From NCBI GenBank assembly GCA_905235315.1, contig CAJOLG010000011.1, positions 1-18,636 on the forward strand: a stretch of DNA of 18,636 bases, in the 5' to 3' direction. This stretch comes from an uncultured Solobacterium sp. Its GTDB lineage: Bacteria > Bacillota_I > Bacilli_A > Erysipelotrichales > Erysipelotrichaceae. The notes under the pieces are model-generated. The model made no database searches. It was not told where the DNA came from and worked only from the letters and a program-made list of their open reading frames with translations. The position numbers and the translations under genes are program-made. Positions 8,213 through 15,634 of the stretch are shown in pieces (within the stretch, counting starts at the first letter, position 1; the number at the start of each line of letters is the position of its first letter).

Positions 8213-9358
8213 TTATTTTTTTGCTTTACGGAGCGCCTGATCGAGATCTCCGATCAGATCCTCCGCATCTTCGATACCGGCGGAAATGCGAAGCAGATTC
8301 GGCACGATGCCGATTTCCTTCTGCAGTTCCGGGCTGTAGGATTCGTGCGTCATCGTCGACGGACGGCAGATCAGAGAAACCGTCCCGCCGAGACTTACCG
8401 CGAAGGGAAACAGCGTCAATGCGCCGACGAAGGTTTTGAGATCATAGGTCTCCTCATTGAAGAGGAAGGAAAGCACGGCGCCGGCACCTTCTGCCTGACG
8501 CTCCTGAATCTCCCTGTTTTTATGATCGGGCAGACCCGGATAGTACACTTTCGTGACTGCCGGATGTGCATTCAGATACTCTGCGATCTTCTGCGCATTT
8601 TCCTGTTCCCGTTCCATCCGGATCCCGAGTGTCTTGATGCCGCGCTGAAGAAGAAACGCGTCAATCGGAGACAGAACTCCGCCCAGGGTGTTATTGATGA
8701 AACGCATGCGCTCATTCCGCGCGGCATCGTTGGTAAGAACCAGACCCGCCAGCACATCGGAGTGGCCGGAATAGAACTTCGTGGCAGAATAAACAACAAT
8801 ATCTGCCCCGAGGGAGAGCGGCTTCTGCAGGTATGAGGTCATGAAGGTGTTGTCCACGACCACCAGCGCATTGATCTTATGCGCCTCTTCTGCGACCCGT
8901 GCGATATCCGTGATCTCGAGCAGCGGATTGGACGGGGTCTCGATAAATACCATGCGGGTATCCTTCGGCGCATTCGCAAAGTCATAGGTGTTGAAATCAT
9001 TCACGATTTCATAGTTGATTCCCCGGGAATCAAAGAGATTTGAAACGAACCGCCAGGTCCCGCCGTACACGTTTGTGTTGATCAGAACGCGGTCTCCGCT
9101 CTGCAGCAGTTCAAAAACAATCGAGGTCGCAGCCATTCCGGAACCGGCAGCGATTGCGAACTGTGCGCCTTCCAGAGCCGCCGCAAGCTGTTCTGCCGAT
9201 GCGCGGGTCGGATTGTTTCCGCGGGAATATCCGTATTCCCCCTGGGTATCAGAATCCGGCTGCGCAAAGGTAGCCGACAGATAAATCGGATAATTCACGG
9301 CGCGCATGCCGGAATCATCATGTTTACCGCCGTGATTGGCGATGGTATTGAATTTCAT
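8213..9358 (-). CDS. Cys/Met-metabolism PLP-dependent enzyme (cystathionine gamma-synthase/lyase family)
   Basis: A 381-aa fold-type I PLP enzyme of transsulfuration. Visible residues: YSRGNNPT (44-51), the cofactor-binding SGMAA (73-77), VDNTF with D169, the Schiff-base lysine K194 in SATKFYSGH, SLGG (322-325) before the substrate loop, and the carboxylate-binding R357 in NLLRISAG. YGGTWR at 98-103 lacks the cysteine typical of methionine gamma-lyases, favouring cystathionine gamma-lyase or gamma-synthase. The family does not separate well by eye. It sits 19 bases after an amino-acid ABC ATPase gene in the same operon, favouring a role in using imported cystine or another sulfur amino acid. 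GGAGG lies 12 bases before ATG, a rather long spacing. Confidence 0.9.
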   Translation of the reverse strand: MKFNTIANHGGKHDDSGMRAVNYPIYLSATFAQPDSDTQGEYGYSRGNNPTRASAEQLAAALEGAQFAIAAGSGMAATSIVFELLQSGDRVLINTNVYGGTWRFVSNLFDSRGINYEIVNDFNTYDFANAPKDTRMVFIETPSNPLLEITDIARVAEEAHKINALVVVDNTFMTSYLQKPLSLGADIVVYSATKFYSGHSDVLAGLVLTNDAARNERMRFINNTLGGVLSPIDAFLLQRGIKTLGIRMEREQENAQKIAEYLNAHPAVTKVYYPGLPDHKNREIQERQAEGAGAVLSFLFNEETYDLKTFVGALTLFPFAVSLGGTVSLICRPSTMTHESYSPELQKEIGIVPNLLRISAGIEDAEDLIGDLDQALRKAKK

Positions 9359-9377
9359 TTTTCGTACATTCCTCCGT

Positions 9378-10112
9378 TTATTTTGTGAAGGAGCCCAGAA
9401 ACTGCCTGGTTCTCTCTTCCTTCGGATTCAGGATGACATCTTTCGGTGCACCTTCCTCCACAATGTTTCCGCCATCCATGAAGATAACGTGATCCGCAGC
9501 TTCTGTCGCAAACTGCATTTCGTGGGTTACCACGATGGATGTGATCTTTTCTCTTGCGATTTCCCGCATGACGTCCAGAACCCCCTGAACAAGCTCAGGG
9601 TCGAGCGCACTGGTCGGCTCATCAAACAGAATCACTTCCGGATTCAGTGCCAGGGCCCGCGCAATACCGACACGCTGCTGCTGGCCGCCGGAAAGCTGGG
9701 ACGGATAAAACTCTGCCCGTTCTTTCAGCCCGACTTTATCAAGGAGCTCCAGCGCTCTCTCGTGGGCTTCGTCAGCGGACATCTTTTTGACTTTTACCAG
9801 CGGAAGCGTGATATTTTTGATCGCTGTCATATTTGCGAACAGCGCATAGTTCTGAAATACCATTGCGGTAGCCCGCTGGATCTCCAGTGTTTTCTTTTTG
9901 GTGAGATGTTCGCTGTCATACTGATGCGAACCGATTGTGACAATTCCCTTATCCGGTGTTTCCAGAAGATTGATACACCGCAGCAGGGTGGATTTCCCGG
10001 AACCGGAAGGCCCGATGATTGCCAGGGTCTCCCCTTTCTGCACTTCAAAGGAAATCCCGTTCAGAACAGTCAGATCACCGAAAGACTTACGGATATTTTC
10101 AGCTTTGATCAT
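9378..10112 (-). CDS. Polar amino-acid ABC transporter ATP-binding protein
   Basis: A 244-aa ATPase of the GlnQ/TcyN (PAAT) group that powers uptake through the membrane permease. It has Walker A GPSGSGKST (34-42), Q-loop Q87, signature LSGGQQQR (140-147), Walker B ILFDEP (161-166, catalytic E165) and H-loop H197. Its ATG overlaps the permease stop by four bases (ATGA), with GGAGG six bases upstream inside the permease gene. The neighbouring binding protein and PLP enzyme suggest cystine or a similar sulfur amino acid as substrate; the ATPase itself does not show this. Confidence 0.94.
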   Translation of the reverse strand: MIKAENIRKSFGDLTVLNGISFEVQKGETLAIIGPSGSGKSTLLRCINLLETPDKGIVTIGSHQYDSEHLTKKKTLEIQRATAMVFQNYALFANMTAIKNITLPLVKVKKMSADEAHERALELLDKVGLKERAEFYPSQLSGGQQQRVGIARALALNPEVILFDEPTSALDPELVQGVLDVMREIAREKITSIVVTHEMQFATEAADHVIFMDGGNIVEEGAPKDVILNPKEERTRQFLGSFTK

Positions 10113-10795
10113 GCGGCGCCTCCGGCGAGTCCTGAATCGGAAACGCTGAGTTTATTTTCCACATAACGCTGTACATAGGTAAGAATGGTACAGAACATAA
10201 GGTAGATAAAGCCGACTTCAAGATACAGAAGCAGCGGTTCAAACGTCACCGCGACAATCCGCTGTGTAGCCATGAACATCTCCACAACCGTGATGTTCGA
10301 TGCGAGAGACGTATCCTTTACCAGCGAAATAAACGAGTTGAACAGTGCAGGAATGGAGATTTTAAGAGCCTGCGGCAGAACAACATGAATCATCTGCTGC
10401 GCATAGGTTAATCCGCAGGCGCTGCACGCTTCCTTCTGCGCCTTCGGCACAGCCAGAATCGATCCGCGGATCGTTTCGGAGGCATACGCGCCGATATTCA
10501 GTGAAAACGCAATTACTGCGGAAGGAAGCGCATCAAGCATGATACCGATATTGGGAAGGCCGTAGAATATGACAAACAGCTGAACCAGCAGCGGAGTGCC
10601 TCGGAACACCCAGACATAAAACCAGCAGATTTTATCAAGAACCTTGACCTTCGATACCCGGATAATCGCCACGAAAATCGCAATGATGAGACCAAGGGTG
10701 AATGACACCAGGGTCAGCGGCATTGTGTAGATAAGACCGGGAATCAGGATTTTGAAAAAAGATCCAAAAAGGATCTCTAACGTGCGGGTACTCAT
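10109..10795 (-). CDS. Amino-acid ABC transporter permease (HisM/GlnP family)
   Basis: A 228-aa integral membrane protein with about five hydrophobic helices (roughly 18-45, 60-82, 88-110, 140-165, 190-215). The EAA-type coupling loop that contacts the ATPase is at 122-143 (EACSACG, then VLPQA), and the FRGTPLLVQ stretch typical of polar amino-acid permeases is at 64-72. It probably works as a homodimer, since only one permease gene is present. Start and upstream stop share one base (TGATG), so translation is likely coupled to the binding-protein gene. Confidence 0.93.
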   Translation of the reverse strand: MSTRTLEILFGSFFKILIPGLIYTMPLTLVSFTLGLIIAIFVAIIRVSKVKVLDKICWFYVWVFRGTPLLVQLFVIFYGLPNIGIMLDALPSAVIAFSLNIGAYASETIRGSILAVPKAQKEACSACGLTYAQQMIHVVLPQALKISIPALFNSFISLVKDTSLASNITVVEMFMATQRIVAVTFEPLLLYLEVGFIYLMFCTILTYVQRYVENKLSVSDSGLAGGAA

Positions 10796-11661
10796 CAGCT
10801 TGCGCTGGAAATATCCTCACCGAAGTACTTTTCGGATATTTCTTTCAGTTTGCCCTCTGAAACCAGCACTTTTAATGCGGCGTTGATCGCTGCCTGAAGA
10901 TCAACATCTTCCTTGCGGATCAGAACTGCACTTTCCGATGCGTCTTCCGACTGTGCGGCGATACGGACTTTGGAATCCGGCTGTTCCTTGAGGTATTCCA
11001 GATACGTTACATTGTCGTTGATGGTTCCGTCTGCGCGGCCCTGCAGAACAAGCTGAATGGAATCCGAGAAGCCGTTTGTGGATACGATTTCAGCACCGTA
11101 GGATTCGCCGAGCTTAGCCCAGTTGGAAGTGATTGTCTGTGCGAGCTTCTTTCCGTCTACATCTTCGAAGCTGTTGATATCGGTGTTGTCATCAGTGACG
11201 ATCAGAACGCCGTATGCATAGGTATACGGATCGGAGAACAGATACTTCTCTTTGCGCTCGTCGGTAATGGAAACCTGATTGGAAATTGCGTCATACTTCT
11301 TCGCATCAAGTCCGGCAATGATCGAATCCCACTGTGTTTCCGTGAACCGGGCTTCAACGCCGAGTTTATCCGCAATTGCACGGGCGATATCCACGTCATA
11401 GCCAACCAGTTCATCGTTGTCATCATGATAGGAATACGGTGCGTAAGTTCCTTCGGTAGCGAAGTTGATATACCCTCTGGAAAGGATATCCGCAAGCGTG
11501 GAGTTCTCAATAACTTCTTCAATCAGGCCCTGTGCCTGTTCCGTAACGGCGTCTGTGGCTTCCTCAACAGCCGGAGCTGCAGCGGAGGTATCTGTGCCGC
11601 AGCCGGCCAGGACCAGTGATGCGAGCAGTGCTGCCGCAATTTTGTTTTTGTATGTTTTCAT
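10795..11661 (-). CDS. Amino-acid (probably cystine) binding lipoprotein of the ABC transporter
   Basis: A 288-aa extracellular solute-binding protein, family 3. I place the start at ATG 11661 because AGGAG stands about 11 bases upstream and the product begins with a classic lipoprotein signal: KK-type basic start, hydrophobic core, lipobox LVLAGC with lipidated C21. The longer frame opening at 11901 adds 80 residues with no signal and should be ignored. After a Thr/Ala/Glu-rich spacer the ligand-binding domain runs from about 60 to 285, with the two-lobe pattern (GYDVDIARAIADKLG; TNGFSDSIQLVLQGRADGT) seen in PAAT binding proteins. The QGRADGTINDNVTYLEYLK stretch resembles TcyA/TcyK-type cystine-binding proteins, and the linked PLP enzyme agrees, but the ligand is inferred. 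Confidence 0.9.
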   Translation of the reverse strand: MKTYKNKIAAALLASLVLAGCGTDTSAAAPAVEEATDAVTEQAQGLIEEVIENSTLADILSRGYINFATEGTYAPYSYHDDNDELVGYDVDIARAIADKLGVEARFTETQWDSIIAGLDAKKYDAISNQVSITDERKEKYLFSDPYTYAYGVLIVTDDNTDINSFEDVDGKKLAQTITSNWAKLGESYGAEIVSTNGFSDSIQLVLQGRADGTINDNVTYLEYLKEQPDSKVRIAAQSEDASESAVLIRKEDVDLQAAINAALKVLVSEGKLKEISEKYFGEDISSAS

Positions 11662-11945
11662 GATTTCTTTCTCCTTTTTTCTTTTTGCTTTCTCTTTATT
11701 CGTTCTATTCGTTTGTGATTCAGCTGCTGTTACTGAAGAGATCCCATACACATTGTCCGGTATGGAATTGGTGAGATTCGCATACGTACTGTTCCTCCTG
11801 TTCCGGCCCTCACGGCTTACACGTAATGTACCAACGGAATGATTGTGTGTGAAATTCAATCTCCTTATCACTGGAGATAAGCTTTGTCTATGGAAGCGCA
11901 TTCACATTACAATGCACGCAGAACTGCCGGCATCCCGTACCACAG
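11662..11945 (-). promoter_or_regulatory. Long leader region of the sulfur amino acid operon
   Basis: About 285 bases separate the comFC terminator from the binding-protein start. They hold a small open frame with AGGAGG (11730-11783), a nine-pair stem-loop at 11741-11768 inside that frame, and two overlapping, mutually exclusive hairpins at 11859-11881. I see no T-box, no SAM-riboswitch core, no terminator before the binding-protein gene, and no convincing sigma-A promoter. A -35-like TAGACA lies near 11885-11890 without a good -10. The final 70 bases before the start are purine-rich and unstructured. Confidence 0.4.
11730..11783 (-). CDS. Possible leader peptide (17 aa) upstream of the sulfur amino acid operon
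   Basis: ATG 11783 opens MRISPIPYRTMCMGSLQ and stops at TAA 11732-11730, 68 bases before the binding-protein start. AGGAGG at 11799-11794 is ten bases upstream, a good sequence at slightly long spacing. The Met-Cys-Met run near the end would suit ribosome-mediated sensing of sulfur amino acid supply. No terminator or obvious alternative structure follows it, so it may be chance. Confidence 0.3.
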   Translation of the reverse strand: MRISPIPYRTMCMGSLQ

Positions 11946-11947
11946 AT

Positions 11948-11988
11948 AAAAAAGATCAGGCGTTTCTGTCACAGCAGAATGCCTGATC
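11948..11988 (-). terminator. Rho-independent terminator after comFC
   Basis: On the - strand GATCAGGC (11988-11981) pairs with GCCTGATC (11961-11954), extended inward by TTCTG/CAGAA past a small internal loop, and is followed by six Ts. It lies about 40 bases after the comFC stop and separates comF from the transporter operon. Confidence 0.88.
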
Positions 11989-12026
11989 AGGAGGAATGAC
12001 ACACCGCAGCTCTGCGGTCTGTCCTG

Positions 12027-12626
12027 TCAGTTCTTTTTCGGCGTAAGCCCGCAGGCAAAAATCCGGATATCACGATCCGCCGGAAGTGCCGCAAGCGCGC
12101 CTTTCATCGTCGAACCGGTCGTGATCACATCATCTGCGAGCACGATCTTTTCCGGAATCCGGACACCGCTCTTCAGGCGGATGCCGGAAACCATGGCCGT
12201 CCGCTCGGTGCGGGATCTTTTTTTCTGGGATACCGGATCCGTTTTTTCAAACGGTTCCAGCATCGGCAGCCCGAGGCATTCAAACATGCCGGCGAGATGG
12301 GAGAAGCCGCGGTATGCCTGTTTCTCTTCGGAACTCGGCAGTAACACCAGGGTGCGGCCTTTATACATCCGCCGCAGACGGTTCCGGTCCTGCATCAGAA
12401 ACACGGGTTTCAGAGCTTCATCACACAGTTCCTTGTACTGAAGCAGGCATTCGGAAAACCCTCCCTCATACGCATACAGCGCGAATCCGTTCCGGCCGGA
12501 AAACCGGAACCGGGTTTCAATTCGTTTCCATGTTCCCCGGCAGTCCGCACAAAGCACATCCTCTTTCTGAAACAGGGTGGAAAACGAATCCCGCCGGAGC
12601 GGTTTATGACACATCAGGCAGCGCAT
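12027..12626 (-). CDS. comFC: Competence protein ComFC (phosphoribosyltransferase-like)
   Basis: A 199-aa ComF/GntX-family protein involved in taking single-stranded DNA through the membrane during transformation. It has an N-terminal zinc finger (C3, C6, C26, C29), the RGFSHLA motif (106-112) and the PRPP-binding loop VLADDVITTGST (162-173) with D165/D166. It is somewhat short compared with Bacillus ComFC (about 230-240 aa). It starts inside the end of comFA (13-base overlap), with AGGAGG eight bases before ATG lying within the last comFA codons, so the two are coupled. A terminator follows. Confidence 0.9.
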   Translation of the reverse strand: MRCLMCHKPLRRDSFSTLFQKEDVLCADCRGTWKRIETRFRFSGRNGFALYAYEGGFSECLLQYKELCDEALKPVFLMQDRNRLRRMYKGRTLVLLPSSEEKQAYRGFSHLAGMFECLGLPMLEPFEKTDPVSQKKRSRTERTAMVSGIRLKSGVRIPEKIVLADDVITTGSTMKGALAALPADRDIRIFACGLTPKKN

Positions 12627-13756
12627 TGATTCGCCTCCTGAATCGTTCTTCGGCAGCGGTCGGTCAGCCGGCTGCGGCTCATCTGCAGAAACAGGACATC
12701 CCCGTCCGGGTTCTGAAAGGTGCGGCCGGCCCGTCCTGCCATCTGAATCAGCGAGGCCTCGTCAAAGACCCCGTGATCCGCATGGAACACGCAGATATCC
12801 ACGCCCGGTATCGTGACCCCGCGCTCCATCACGGTCGTCGAGACAAGAATGCCGGCGTGCTCACTGCGGAACGCTTCAATGATTTCATCCCGGCGGCTGC
12901 TTTTTGAAGTAACCATGCGGCACGGGAAGAAGAGCTTCAGAAACCGATACAGCGAATGTGCTTCCCGGATCGTCGGCACAAAGACCATGCGCGGGGATGC
13001 CCGCTCCTTCAGCCAGTGAATCAGTACCAGAATCAAAACAGCAGCCGGTGCGGTAATGATGCGGGGCTCGGGAACCGGATGCCCGTGCGGCCGCCGGTTC
13101 AGCTTCAGTTCTTTCAGCGTTCCGTCTTCGATCCGCTTCCGCATCGTTTCATCCGGGGTTGCGGTAAGATAGACGACCCGCCCCCGGCATGCGGTCTTTG
13201 CGATGCCGTGAAGCACCGGGCTTCCGCGGAACGGATACGCATCCGGCTCATCCAGGATCAGAAGATCGAACGCCGCGTAGTAGCGGAACAGCTGATGGGT
13301 CGTCGCGACAATCAGATCCCCCTCTGTTTCCGATGTATGCCCGCCGCAGACCGCAGTTACCTTCGCATTGGGAAAATACTTCCGCAGACGTTCCGAAAGT
13401 TCCAGCACCACCTGGCGGCGGGGAATCGCAAAGCAGACGCTTTTTCCCTGCGCAAGTGTTTTTGCGATAACCTCCAGAACCAGTTCTGTCTTGCCGGCTC
13501 CGCAGGCTGCGTTGATCAGCACATCGGTGGTCTCTGCCGCTTCTGCACACTGCCTGGACACTTCTTTCTGAGAAGCTGTGAGCGGATACTGCAGAACATA
13601 CTCTTCACTTCCCTCTGTCGCCGCCGGCAGTGAGACCGGCTCCGTTTCCTCCTCCAGCATCATTCTTCCAAAGGAGATGCACCGGCGGCAGTACCACCCT
13701 TTACTTCCTTTGTAAAAATAGCTTCTGTCCGTATTCAGACATCTTGGACACTGCAT
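12614..13756 (-). CDS. comFA: Late competence DNA helicase/translocase ComFA
   Basis: A 380-aa DEAD-box-like ATPase that pulls incoming transforming DNA into the cytoplasm. N-terminal four-cysteine zinc finger (C3, C6, C23, C26), Walker A ACGAGKT (84-90), DEPD motif (169-172), motif III TAT (198-200), STTVMERGVT (306-315) and QMAGRAGR (338-345). It is shorter than Bacillus ComFA (about 460 aa), mainly at the N-terminus. I choose ATG 13756 because GGGAGG precedes it by nine bases and the zinc finger starts right after; an in-frame TTG at 13789 would add 11 residues encoded by a hairpin. The ribosome site is the 3' arm of that hairpin (13762-13800). No comFB lies between comFA and comFC. Confidence 0.9.
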   Translation of the reverse strand: MQCPRCLNTDRSYFYKGSKGWYCRRCISFGRMMLEEETEPVSLPAATEGSEEYVLQYPLTASQKEVSRQCAEAAETTDVLINAACGAGKTELVLEVIAKTLAQGKSVCFAIPRRQVVLELSERLRKYFPNAKVTAVCGGHTSETEGDLIVATTHQLFRYYAAFDLLILDEPDAYPFRGSPVLHGIAKTACRGRVVYLTATPDETMRKRIEDGTLKELKLNRRPHGHPVPEPRIITAPAAVLILVLIHWLKERASPRMVFVPTIREAHSLYRFLKLFFPCRMVTSKSSRRDEIIEAFRSEHAGILVSTTVMERGVTIPGVDICVFHADHGVFDEASLIQMAGRAGRTFQNPDGDVLFLQMSRSRLTDRCRRTIQEANQCAA

Positions 13757-13759
13757 AGG

Positions 13760-13800
13760 AAAAACCCTCCCTTTTATTTCTCTATACAAAGGGAGAGTTT
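13760..13800 (-). terminator. Terminator-like hairpin whose 3' arm contains the comFA ribosome site
   Basis: On the - strand AAACTCTCCCTTT (13800-13788) pairs over 13 positions (one G-U) with AAAGGGAGGGTTT (13774-13762), with a 13-base loop and a run of five Ts. It begins 15 bases after the stop of the sigma-fusion gene, so it can end that transcript. The paired GGGAGGG (13771-13765) is also the Shine-Dalgarno of comFA, whose ATG is only six bases past the stem. Confidence 0.75.
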
Positions 13801-13815
13801 CAATTCCGCGTTTTA

Positions 13816-15543
13816 TTACCGCTCCACTCGCAGGAATACCATCGGGTTTGCGGCATACAGGGATTCATACATGGATGTGATATGTGCTCTTCCGTCTGCG
13901 TAATTCCCGTTCAGCACAAGTCCGTTTCCGATATAGGTCGCCACATGCGTATAGCTGCCGTAACTGTTGAAGTAATAGATCAGATCGCCCGGCTCCGGCG
14001 CATCCACTTCATACATGTTCTGCCGGCTGTATCCGGTGTGCACGCGCACCCCGTAGAGTTCATAAATAAACGCATTGGCGATTTCATTGCAGGCACCGCC
14101 GCGGCCGATATATTTTTCCGCAAGCGCATTGATGAAGGGATCACTGCCGTTGGCATACTCCGCGCCATAGGCGTCAATGTGATCTGCTGCACTCTCCAGT
14201 CCTTCCCGCATGATCATCCGGCGCACCGTGCTGCGCACCTCGTCAGGAATCTCGTCTTCCGAATAGACACGGTAGTGGCTCTTTGCGGTATAGCCATAGG
14301 AAAGCAGGGTCTCATCCGAAATCTTTGCATACACGCGGACCCCCTCTTCCGAAAGGTCCTTCACCTGATACTGGACTTCCGCAAACGTCGGATCGGCAGA
14401 CGCCGCCTTCAGTTCGTATTCTCCGGTTTCTTCATTTACTTCCATCCGGAAGCTCAGATCCGGAAAGAGATCCAGTACTTCCGGGTCCTTCAGTCCTTCG
14501 ACCGTAACATCAAAGTCGGTTTCTTCAATCGCAAGATGCGCTCTGTTCTGTTTGGTTTCATCAAAGGAACATGCAAGTCTCAGCTCATCTCCGTTGGACA
14601 GGGTTCCTTCATCCACCGGCTTCCCGCCATAGTCGCGGAAGATACAGCTGCTTTCACTTAAGATACTGTTAAGTTTCTCATTGCCGGTTTCCGCAAATAC
14701 CGCAGAGGCAGATCCGGCTCCGTTTACCCCGGTAAAGGAACACTGCAGGTAAGACTGCACCGATACCGGTTCCGGTCTGCGGAACAGGAACGCCCCGCAA
14801 AGCACAGCTGCGATAAGAACCGCTGCGGCTGCCGTAAGCCACAGAACGCCGTGTTTCTTCGGCCGGGCATCCGGTTTGTCTTCTGCAGGAAGGTTCTCTG
14901 TTTCCGGTTCTTCCTCCAGAATCAGATATTTGTTCTGTTCCGCCAGTTCCGCAATCCCGAAAATATCTTCGACAGAGCGGGAGAGATTCTGTGCGATTCC
15001 TGCTTTGGCGAGCTGCGCCCGCTTTTTCAGCGTCTCCTCCGGCACATGGATCATTTCACTGATGCGCGCAAACGGAATCCCGTCAAGATACCGCATCACA
15101 AACAGGATTCTCTGGTCATCCGGCAGCGTCCGGACCATATTCACAACGATATTCATCGCTTCTTTTTCCGTGAAGGCGGTCTGTTTTGCGGGGATCTCAT
15201 CCGTGTCGGTATATACCGCCTGCGGCTCCCCGGGGTCAGATCCCTCTGCCGGGAAAATGTCATGTCCCTTCTCCTCTTTCAGAACGGCGTTCAGACAGGT
15301 GCGCACCACACCGGACATTGCCTTTGCGTTAAACGCAGAAAGATCTTCCGTCTCTGACAGTAATACGAAGAGATTGCCGAGGCAGGTTTTTACGGTCTCC
15401 CGGATCAGGGCATCGGATTTCAGGTGACAGGAAGCAATATAAAAGAGAACCGGCTGGAATTTGGCAACCATTTCCTGCATCGCGTCCCGCTTTTCTTCTT
15501 TCGCTTCGCGAATCACATTAAGCGTGATCGTATCCTCAATCAT
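13816..15543 (-). CDS. Fusion: sigma-70-like factor + transmembrane helix + extracytoplasmic domain + NlpC/P60-like cysteine peptidase
   Basis: A 575-aa protein in one frame. Residues 15-95 look like a weakened sigma region 2. Residues 126-188 are a good sigma-70 region 4 helix-turn-helix (LPDDQRILFVMRYLDGIPFARISEM...VPEETLKKR). An acidic linker (205-225) and basic RPKKH precede a single membrane helix at 233-254, predicting cytoplasmic N-terminus and outside C-terminus. Residues 260-350 resemble an extracytoplasmic beta domain seen in some Bacillota membrane proteins (FTGVNGAGSASAVF, LSNGDELRL). Residues 470-575 look like NlpC/P60 (possibly CHAP): C485 in GGACNEIANAF, APEPGDLIYYF (515-525), H533 in YTHVATYIG, with N546 or H554 as a possible third residue. 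There is no ribosome site before ATG, but a promoter lies directly upstream. Function unknown; a wall-linked membrane transcription factor is one reading. Confidence 0.8.
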   Translation of the reverse strand: MIEDTITLNVIREAKEEKRDAMQEMVAKFQPVLFYIASCHLKSDALIRETVKTCLGNLFVLLSETEDLSAFNAKAMSGVVRTCLNAVLKEEKGHDIFPAEGSDPGEPQAVYTDTDEIPAKQTAFTEKEAMNIVVNMVRTLPDDQRILFVMRYLDGIPFARISEMIHVPEETLKKRAQLAKAGIAQNLSRSVEDIFGIAELAEQNKYLILEEEPETENLPAEDKPDARPKKHGVLWLTAAAAVLIAAVLCGAFLFRRPEPVSVQSYLQCSFTGVNGAGSASAVFAETGNEKLNSILSESSCIFRDYGGKPVDEGTLSNGDELRLACSFDETKQNRAHLAIEETDFDVTVEGLKDPEVLDLFPDLSFRMEVNEETGEYELKAASADPTFAEVQYQVKDLSEEGVRVYAKISDETLLSYGYTAKSHYRVYSEDEIPDEVRSTVRRMIMREGLESAADHIDAYGAEYANGSDPFINALAEKYIGRGGACNEIANAFIYELYGVRVHTGYSRQNMYEVDAPEPGDLIYYFNSYGSYTHVATYIGNGLVLNGNYADGRAHITSMYESLYAANPMVFLRVER

Positions 15544-15550
15544 AGAAAAG

Positions 15551-15579
15551 ATTTAATCATGTTTCACGATCTGCTTCAA
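15551..15579 (-). promoter_or_regulatory. Candidate promoter of the sigma-fusion gene, positioned for a leaderless mRNA
   Basis: On the - strand TTGAAG (15579-15574) and TTAAAT (15556-15551) are spaced by 17 bases. Seven bases separate the -10 box from ATG 15543, so transcription could begin at the start codon. A six-pair hairpin (GCCGCA/TGCGGC, 15582-15598) and an AGGAGG (15607-15612) lie further upstream and do not fit the start. The -10 match is moderate (4 of 6). Confidence 0.45.
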
Positions 15580-15634
15580 CCGCCGCAGAGGATGCGGCAG
15601 TTCATTCCTCCTGCGTTCGAACGCCATAAACCGT

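Noticed and set aside
11662..11901. 80-residue N-terminal extension of the binding protein
   Set aside because: The ATG at 11661 has a good ribosome site and begins a perfect lipoprotein signal; the extension shows no domain.
13757..13789. TTG start for comFA
   Set aside because: The extra residues are encoded by a hairpin and include the ribosome site; ATG 13756 is better placed.
15553..15627. 24-codon frame upstream of the sigma-fusion gene
   Set aside because: No ribosome site (its start is next to the MATE terminator T run) and no known similarity.
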